The notes under the pieces: model-generated
Seen by the model: only the letters and a program-made list of their open reading frames with translations
Database searches by the model: none
Told to the model about the DNA's origin: nothing
Program-made: the position numbers and the translations under genes
NCBI GenBank assembly: GCA_016777395.1
Contig: JADHRO010000045.1
Location: 1-11,555, forward strand
Direction: 5' to 3'
DNA length: 11,555 bases
Origin: Chitinophagales bacterium
Lineage (GTDB): Bacteria > Bacteroidota > Bacteroidia > Chitinophagales > UBA8649
In this document: piece after piece, positions 6,808 through 11,555 of the stretch
Numbering within the stretch: position 1 is the stretch's first letter
How the letters are laid out: each line of letters opens with the position of its first letter

Positions 6808-7841
6808 AAAAAGCCAGTTTACCCAAAATTGCATTAATAGCCTCCACGGCCATAACGCTAAGTACTGGCGCTTTGCTACTATCGGTTTTTATTTTAAACT
6901 TGCATTTTAAATGGTATTTGATCCTTCTACTAGTTATGCTTTGCTTCGGAATATCTTATTGGACCATCTATTCATTAGTAGATAGATATATTTTTGGGAG
7001 AATTAAATTAATCTACAAACTTATTCATCATTTAAAATCAGGAGAGAACAGTGAAGTTGTGCTCCAAACGCACGACCCTTTGAGTAAGGTTGAAGATCAA
7101 CTTAAAAATTTTAGCTTATCTAAAGCCTCCGAAATTGAAGAACTAAAGCGAATGAGCCAATACAGAAGAGAATTTCTTGGAGATGTAAGCCATGAGTTAA
7201 AAACGCCAATTTTCAACACCCAAGGTTACATAGAAACCCTTCTAAATGGAGCCTTAGACAATCCAAAGGTGAATACAAGCTACCTTAAAAAGGCCTCTAA
7301 GAATTTAGATCGATTATCGGGTATTGTAGATAAGCTCTTGGTGATTGCTAAAAATGAAACGGGCAACTTAAAATTGGAGCAAGAAAAATTTGATATTGTC
7401 CAATTAGTTGGGGATGTCTTTGAGGCTCACGAGATGTCTGCGCAAGTTAAAGATATTCAATTGAAGCAAAAGGAAGGCAACCCAAAAAGCAAGATGGTAT
7501 TTGCAGACAAAAGGCAGATTGAAACAGTATTGAATAATTTAGTTATCAACGCAATCAAATATGGAAAAGATGATGGCCATCTTTTAGTTGGAATCTCTTC
7601 TGTAGAAAATCAAATTTTACTTGAAGTTACGGATGAAGGACCGGGCATAGAGTCTGAGCACTTGCCCCGATTATTTGAAAGGTTTTACCGGATCGACTCT
7701 CATCGTTCCAGATATGATGGGGGTAATGGGCTTGGATTGTCTATTTGCAAGCATATAATTGACGCGCATGAACAAAGTATTCACGTTCGCAGCACAATAG
7801 ATAAAGGGACTACCTTTGGCTTCACTTTAGCTAAAGCTTAA
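6804..7841 (+). CDS. PhoR-like membrane sensor histidine kinase
   Basis: A 345-residue kinase and the partner of the regulator it overlaps. Two hydrophobic segments (about 8-31 and 37-58) form a hairpin with only a few residues between them, so there is no periplasmic sensor domain. A short linker (about 60-115) shows no clear PAS or HAMP signature. The dimerisation/phosphoacceptor domain carries H130 in FLGDVSHELKTP. The ATPase domain has the N box (N245, N249 in LNNLVINAIKY), the G1 box DEGPGI (277-282), the F box FERFYR (291-296) and the G2 box GGNGLGLS (306-313). The catalytic parts are therefore complete. With no extracellular domain it probably senses within the membrane or through another protein. 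The exported caspase/CHAT-like protein starts 23 bp later and is likely co-transcribed. Confidence 0.95.
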   Translation: MKKASLPKIALIASTAITLSTGALLLSVFILNLHFKWYLILLLVMLCFGISYWTIYSLVDRYIFGRIKLIYKLIHHLKSGENSEVVLQTHDPLSKVEDQLKNFSLSKASEIEELKRMSQYRREFLGDVSHELKTPIFNTQGYIETLLNGALDNPKVNTSYLKKASKNLDRLSGIVDKLLVIAKNETGNLKLEQEKFDIVQLVGDVFEAHEMSAQVKDIQLKQKEGNPKSKMVFADKRQIETVLNNLVINAIKYGKDDGHLLVGISSVENQILLEVTDEGPGIESEHLPRLFERFYRIDSHRSRYDGGNGLGLSICKHIIDAHEQSIHVRSTIDKGTTFGFTLAKA

Positions 7842-7864
7842 ATCCTTATATTTACAGGAATCGT

Positions 7865-9913
7865 ATGCGCTGTCTTATATTTTTTCTAGTTTTCTTATTT
7901 AGCTTTTATACTTTACCGGCCCAATCATTCATAGATTTTCAACAGAGGCGTATCGATTTGTTAGATGGTACTGAAGACCAAAAACTGGCTAACTATGAAA
8001 ATAGTGAGGTATTTTTTGAGCAGGTAGATAAACTTCAAGAAATACTGTTAAAGCAAGCATTAAGTAGTGATGCAAGAAAACAAATTCAGTTGGGAATTTA
8101 TTTCAGTTTGGTAAACTTCAAAAAAACTTCATCACTAAACTCAAGCAAAGCGCTATCCTATAAATTTTTAGAAATATATTTAATGGAATTAGGCCTTAAT
8201 AAAAGTGCATACTTTTTTAAAGCCAATCCGTCTGGAGCCTATACGATACTCCCTTATATCTACACAACAAAGGAAGCTCAACAATTTTTAGAATTGGAAG
8301 CCCAAATTAACCCACAAATCGTTTTAAAAAATTACTCCCTTTTTGCATCAGCTTCATACGCTCCAGCGCTTTTAAGTACCATTCTCCATATCGACCCAAT
8401 CAGCTCAAAGCAATACTTTATTGGACGACATGCAATTTACCAGGAGCTTAGAATATCAGAAAATAAGACCGATAGCCTGATTCTAAACATTTTTAATCAA
8501 ACTGGAAGTTCGAGTAATGCCCTTAGCTTGCTACAAAGTATAGCTGATGGAAATATTAGCATAGAAGAGGCTAATAATATTGCTAAACTTAACAGCGAGC
8601 ATTTTTTTTTAAAGCTTGTTGAATTAGCCCCAAGACCAAACATTCTAGCCAAACAATCTATCGATAAGTTGCTAAAAACTATTTGCACAAGAAAAACCCG
8701 GTTCATTAACGCTCTTTTTGAGAATCATAATGATGAGCAGCGATTTTCGTCAATATCCAAATATTCAGCTAAAGAGTTGTACCATATAATAACATATAGC
8801 GAGGAAGAAATATTCACGTCATCATTTAATGGCATGTTTAAAAACTTATTAGAAAAAACACAGGAAGAAAAAATCAATACATTTGAGTTATTAGAAAGTG
8901 TGCAGTTCAACCAGTATAGAACATTTATAAAAATGTGTATCTCTTATGGGAAGTTAGAAGATTTGCTGGCTCAAATGTCTGATATAAACAGAGAAGATTT
9001 GCTTGGGAAATTTGTAAAACTTGGCAACGAGAAAAGTCTTTTGAAAGAAGCTGTTAGTGTGGCAGATGCTCTTGGAAGTATTACCGATAGCCTTACCCTA
9101 TATCAAATAGAAAAAAGTCTTCTAACTAACTACACGCAAGCGAAGGATGAAGAATTGAAACTTGTATATTCATTGTTAATGAAACTTTATGAAAACAAAA
9201 CTAGCACCTATAGGAATGAATATCTCACATATACCAATCAATTAGAAGTTCCATCGATTAAGGAAATAAGTAAGGAAGATTTATTGGGAAATGATAGTAT
9301 ACACACTCAAGTGCACTGCTTCTACGATGATGAAGACGGTAAAACATCTTATCAAACTTTTATGCGTTTATGGAGCAAAAATGATTGGCATATTCAAGAT
9401 TATAGAGAGTTTGTAACCATTAGCAGTGTACATCCAATTCCCATTCAAATTTTAGTAAATAAGCCTCAGTATGATTATGAGGGACAAAAACTAATCAAGC
9501 AATTGCTTGATGAAAAAGAAGCAGATATTGAAGTTTTAGTTCATAGAGGACATAGTTTTTACGTTCCGCGCAGCCTAATCTTTCTTCGAGATGAAACAAG
9601 AATTGTTTTTCTTGGCTCTTGTGGGGGATATCATAGCGTTTATGAAATTTTAAATCAATCCCCTTTTGCGCATATTATATCAACCAAACAAATTGGTACC
9701 TATACCGTTAACAACCCGCTTTTATTGGCTATCACCGAACAAGTTGAATCAGGCGAAACTATCCAATGGGATAAATTTTGGGAACAATTTTCTAGCTCGT
9801 TTCAAGAAGGAACCTATGCTTACCAAAAAATGATTGAATACGTGCCACCGCATCAAAATCTGGGAGCAGCATTCATTCAAGCATTCAGAAATAATTATAC
9901 TTTGCTTGATTAA
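7865..9913 (+). CDS. exported protein with a predicted caspase/CHAT-like (clan CD) C-terminal domain
   Basis: A 682-residue protein of no family I can name. Residues 1-20 are a signal peptide (cleavage expected after LPAQ), with no lipobox, so it should be periplasmic or secreted. Residues about 30-460 are mostly helical and poor in glycine and proline. From about 483 the character changes: an acidic piece (CFYDDEDGK) is followed by alternating strands and helices to the end. In this part LVHRGHS (558-564) resembles the His motif of CHAT/caspase-like proteins (L-H-x-x-G-H-G), and RIVFLGSCGG (579-588) resembles their Cys motif (hydrophobic strand, then SAC or SCGG). Candidate catalytic residues are H563 and C586. 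The later segments AHIISTKQIGT, VNNPLLLAI and a Trp-rich helix also fit the fold. Proteolysis is a hypothesis. The His-Cys gap of 23 is short for the clan. An AGGAA precedes the ATG, and the 23-bp gap suggests an operon with the kinase. Confidence 0.85.
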   Translation: MRCLIFFLVFLFSFYTLPAQSFIDFQQRRIDLLDGTEDQKLANYENSEVFFEQVDKLQEILLKQALSSDARKQIQLGIYFSLVNFKKTSSLNSSKALSYKFLEIYLMELGLNKSAYFFKANPSGAYTILPYIYTTKEAQQFLELEAQINPQIVLKNYSLFASASYAPALLSTILHIDPISSKQYFIGRHAIYQELRISENKTDSLILNIFNQTGSSSNALSLLQSIADGNISIEEANNIAKLNSEHFFLKLVELAPRPNILAKQSIDKLLKTICTRKTRFINALFENHNDEQRFSSISKYSAKELYHIITYSEEEIFTSSFNGMFKNLLEKTQEEKINTFELLESVQFNQYRTFIKMCISYGKLEDLLAQMSDINREDLLGKFVKLGNEKSLLKEAVSVADALGSITDSLTLYQIEKSLLTNYTQAKDEELKLVYSLLMKLYENKTSTYRNEYLTYTNQLEVPSIKEISKEDLLGNDSIHTQVHCFYDDEDGKTSYQTFMRLWSKNDWHIQDYREFVTISSVHPIPIQILVNKPQYDYEGQKLIKQLLDEKEADIEVLVHRGHSFYVPRSLIFLRDETRIVFLGSCGGYHSVYEILNQSPFAHIISTKQIGTYTVNNPLLLAITEQVESGETIQWDKFWEQFSSSFQEGTYAYQKMIEYVPPHQNLGAAFIQAFRNNYTLLD

Positions 9914-9969
9914 AAGATGATTGGTATGAATTATCGAACAATTTTATTCTTAAATGGGTTAAACTTTGT

Positions 9970-10434
9970 ATGTCAGTATACACTTTAAAAACAACACAGA
10001 GGATCCCTACAGATATAGAAAGCGTTTGGGATTTCATTTCATCTCCCAAAAACTTAAAAGAGATAACCCCAGACTATATGGGTTTTGAAATTATTGGAAA
10101 TTCTCCTGAAAAAATGTACCCTGGCATGCTTATACAATACAGAGTAAGCCCTGTCCTAGGGATAAAAATGACTTGGGTAACTGAAATTACACATGTAAAA
10201 ACTGGAGAATATTTTGTAGATGAGCAACGAGTAGGACCTTATTCGATGTGGCATCACCAACACCATATTAAAAAAATTCCTGGTGGGGTAGAAATGCTCG
10301 ATATAATAGATTACCAAGCGCCTTTAGGAATATTGGGTGACATCGCTAATGTCGTATTTATTAAAAGGCAACTGGCTGAAATATTCGCTTATCGGAAGAA
10401 AGCAATTGAAGAGCGCTTTGGAATAATGAAATAG
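9970..10434 (+). CDS. SRPBCC (START-like) family small protein
   Basis: This 154-residue cytosolic protein has the layout of the SRPBCC ligand-binding fold. It opens with a first strand (YTLKTTQRIP), then a helix of the type IESVWDFISSPKNLKEITP (16-34), followed by strands with the family segments YPGMLIQYRVSP (50-61), TWVTEITHV and QRVGPYSMWHHQHHIKK (86-102). A long C-terminal helix (RQLAEIFAYRKKAIEERFG) closes the pocket. Relatives include polyketide cyclase/dehydrase-like and lipid-binding proteins. Small stand-alone bacterial members such as this mostly have no known ligand, and none can be assigned here. It follows the caspase/CHAT-like gene by 56 bp with no clear terminator between, so it may be read from the same transcript. 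A connection with the two-component system is not shown. Confidence 0.85.
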   Translation: MSVYTLKTTQRIPTDIESVWDFISSPKNLKEITPDYMGFEIIGNSPEKMYPGMLIQYRVSPVLGIKMTWVTEITHVKTGEYFVDEQRVGPYSMWHHQHHIKKIPGGVEMLDIIDYQAPLGILGDIANVVFIKRQLAEIFAYRKKAIEERFGIMK

Positions 10435-10484
10435 TTTTGACACTGCACGAAGCAGAGGGGGAAGCCTTGATACAGCGCCAAAAC
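10434..10484. other. imperfect inverted repeat between convergent genes (possible weak terminator)
   Basis: GTTTTGACACTG (10434-10445) can pair with CAGCGCCAAAAC (10473-10484) over 12 positions with two A-C mismatches, around a loop of 27 bases. It lies at the convergence of the SRPBCC gene and ssb. No long T-tract follows on either strand, so termination activity is doubtful. Confidence 0.25.
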
Positions 10485-10493
10485 CTTAATCAA

Positions 10494-10835
10494 TTACTTT
10501 TGATTTACACTATTGAGCAATAAGAATTCATTGACCACAACCTCGGTTGAATATCGAGTTTCTCCATCTTTTTCATAGCTCCGATGAGTTAACTTTCCTT
10601 CAATTGCTATCTCATCTCCCTTGCCAATTAAGTTATTCATGATTTCAGCGGTTTTACCCCAAGCAACAATACGATGCCATTCCGTTTTCTCTTGTTTGAC
10701 TCCATCTTTATCTTTGTAAAACTCATTGGTAGCTATTGATAAATTGAGCAAGTTATTGCCGCTATCCAATGTTTTTAACTCAGTTTCTGATCCAATTCTA
10801 CCAATTAACTGTACTTGATTTCTTAACATATTCAT
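10494..10835 (-). CDS. ssb: single-stranded DNA-binding protein, short form without acidic tail
   Basis: An OB-fold SSB of 113 residues. It starts with the typical first strand (MLRNQVQLIGRIGSETELK). It contains the core segments LSIATNEFYKDKDG (32-45) and TEWHRIVAWGKTAE (51-64, with W53, H54 and W59 in ssDNA-contact positions), and IGKGDEIAIEGKL (70-82). It would coat single-stranded DNA in replication, recombination or repair. Unlike housekeeping SSBs of about 140-180 residues, it ends in FLLLNSVNQK right after the OB fold, with no Gly/Pro-rich linker or acidic DDDIPF-like tip for recruiting partners. It may therefore be an accessory paralogue. An upstream ATG at 10940 is open in frame, but that extension is Tyr/Ile-rich and crosses the candidate promoter, so the ATG at 10835 (or 10829) is chosen. 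The gene upstream on the same strand is rmuC. Confidence 0.92.
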   Translation of the reverse strand: MNMLRNQVQLIGRIGSETELKTLDSGNNLLNLSIATNEFYKDKDGVKQEKTEWHRIVAWGKTAEIMNNLIGKGDEIAIEGKLTHRSYEKDGETRYSTEVVVNEFLLLNSVNQK

Positions 10836-10871
10836 AGTTTTTGATTTAATATATAAAAATTTATTGTAATA

Positions 10872-10879
10872 CAAATGTA
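10872..10879 (-). promoter_or_regulatory. candidate -7 element of the ssb promoter
   Basis: The minus strand reads TACATTTG, a full match to TAnnTTTG, 36 bases before the chosen ssb ATG at 10835. The -33 region is weak (TTAC at 21-bp spacing). The box lies inside the longer possible reading frame, which supports the shorter start. Confidence 0.5.
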
Positions 10880-10906
10880 TGTACACTTTTACACCTAAGC
10901 GTAACT

Positions 10907-10926
10907 TATACGTATATATACGTATA
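10907..10926. promoter_or_regulatory. 20-bp perfect palindrome upstream of ssb (candidate operator)
   Basis: TATACGTATATATACGTATA is identical to its reverse complement over all 20 bases and holds two copies of TACGTATA with a 10-bp period. It lies 27 bp upstream of the ssb -7 box, where a regulator could act, and 33 bp after the rmuC stop. It has only four G/C bases, so it is unlikely to be a terminator. No regulator can be named. Confidence 0.4.
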
Positions 10927-10959
10927 TCAACAATTAACATTTCGATTTGTAGATTATAC

Positions 10960-11555
10960 TTAGTCCTCTGCTCGATCCACTATATTGTCGGGGAGACTCT
11001 TGTTGGCTTTGGCACCCAACTTTTTAAGTTTTTCAACTTTACTGATCAGATTACCCTTACCGGTAAGCTTTTTCATCGAAGATTCATAGCTCCGTTGCAC
11101 GGTACCTAGCTGATTGCCCACTTTAACCAAATCCTCAATTAAATTGGTGAACTGGTCATATAATTTGCCAGATTCTTGAGCAATAACCAGAGCATTTCTT
11201 TGCTGCTTATCGTTACTCCACATAGTGTCGATAGTTCGCAGGGTAGCGAGTAATGTACTTGGTGTCACAATCACAATATTTTTATCAAAAGCCTTATTGT
11301 ATAGCTGGTTGTCCTGATTGACCGCAATAGCAAATGCAGGTTCAATAGGAATAAACATAAGCACAAAGTCAGGACTTTCTATTTGATACAAATCATGATA
11401 ATTATGATTTCCGAGTCCTTCCACATGCTTCTTTATTGACTCAATATGCGCCTTAAGAAAAACTGCTTGTTGATCTTCCTCTTCGCTATTTACATATTGC
11501 TCATATGCAGTTAAGCTAACTTTACTATCCACAATCATCTTCTTACCATCAGGCA
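10960..11555 (-). CDS. rmuC: DNA recombination protein RmuC (5' part outside the window)
   Basis: The minus-strand frame stays open to the right edge: an in-frame PDGKK precedes the first visible Met at 11538, so that Met is internal and the gene begins beyond the window. About 197 C-terminal residues of a family usually 400-500 long are present. Recognisable RmuC segments are PDGKKMIVDSKVSLTAYEQY, SPDFVLMFIPIEPAF and NIVIVTPSTLLATLRTID, followed by a helical tail with LYDQFTNLIEDLVKVG and SMKKLTGKGNLISKVEKLKKLGAK. RmuC proteins have a predicted PD-(D/E)XK nuclease-like core, in which the DSK and the PDFVLMFIPIE strand probably take part. Loss of RmuC in E. coli raises inversion between short inverted repeats. 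The exact reaction is not established. It lies upstream of ssb on the same strand, with 124 bp between the coding regions. Confidence 0.93.
   Translation of the reverse strand, partial: PDGKKMIVDSKVSLTAYEQYVNSEEEDQQAVFLKAHIESIKKHVEGLGNHNYHDLYQIESPDFVLMFIPIEPAFAIAVNQDNQLYNKAFDKNIVIVTPSTLLATLRTIDTMWSNDKQQRNALVIAQESGKLYDQFTNLIEDLVKVGNQLGTVQRSYESSMKKLTGKGNLISKVEKLKKLGAKANKSLPDNIVDRAED

Noticed and set aside
8602..8611. T9 run followed by A in the caspase/CHAT-like gene, forming the slippery heptamer T TTT TTA in frame
   Set aside because: A -1 shift would stop three codons later (AAA GCT TGT TGA), and no clear downstream stimulatory stem was found. The full-length frame is coherent, so I treat it as chance.
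9917..9988. 23-codon reading frame between the caspase/CHAT-like gene and the SRPBCC gene
   Set aside because: It overlaps the SRPBCC start in another frame, shows no family features, and is of a length expected by chance.
10836..10940. 35-residue N-terminal extension of SSB from the ATG at 10940
   Set aside because: The extension is Tyr/Ile-rich, has no counterpart in the OB-fold family, and spans the TACATTTG promoter box and the AT-rich palindrome region.

Overview
This window looks like chromosomal DNA from a member of the Bacteroidota, possibly a Cytophagales- or Flavobacteriia-type bacterium. The evidence is the AT-rich composition, the near absence of Shine-Dalgarno sequences, several -7 elements close to the Bacteroidota consensus TAnnTTTG, and the protein families: a TonB-dependent receptor with a carboxypeptidase-regulatory-like N-terminus, a lipoprotein with an acidic stretch after its lipobox cysteine, and a PhoB/PhoR-type kinase pair. 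The genus cannot be told from this stretch. I see no rRNA, tRNA, CRISPR array, transposase or insertion sequence, and no gap above 300 bases without a gene.

Layout. Positions 1-119 probably hold the 3' end of a plus-strand gene. Two plus-strand genes follow, each with its own candidate promoter: a 2-oxoglutarate/Fe(II)-type oxygenase of the isopenicillin N synthase superfamily (155-1108) and a bacterial non-haem ferritin with every expected iron ligand (1168-1692). Convergent to them is a minus-strand pair: a beta-helix lipoprotein (5962-4745), then a 970-residue TonB-dependent receptor (4662-1750). The two are separated by 82 bp that carry a strong terminator-like hairpin. Divergent from the lipoprotein, across 164 bp, lies a plus-strand cluster: an OmpR/PhoB-type response regulator (6127-6807), a histidine kinase joined to it by an ATGA overlap (6804-7841), and, 23 bp later, an exported 682-residue protein (7865-9913). 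The C-terminus of that protein has the His and Cys motifs of a caspase/CHAT-like (clan CD) fold. A small SRPBCC protein follows (9970-10434). The window closes with two minus-strand DNA-maintenance genes: the 3' part of rmuC (entering from the right edge) and a short single-stranded DNA-binding protein without an acidic tail.

How they may work together. The central 8 kb (1750-9913) reads as a possible functional unit. The kinase has two membrane helices but almost no periplasmic domain. Its regulator is encoded divergently from the lipoprotein and receptor, and the shared intergenic region contains direct repeats spaced by two helical turns, just upstream of a weak candidate promoter for the lipoprotein. 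I infer that the regulator controls the surface lipoprotein and receptor, and that the exported caspase/CHAT-like protein in the kinase operon belongs to the same response. The signal and the transported substrate are unknown. Phosphate is suggested only by the PhoB/PhoR resemblance. The caspase/CHAT-like protein and the terminator between lipoprotein and receptor are the points most worth following up.
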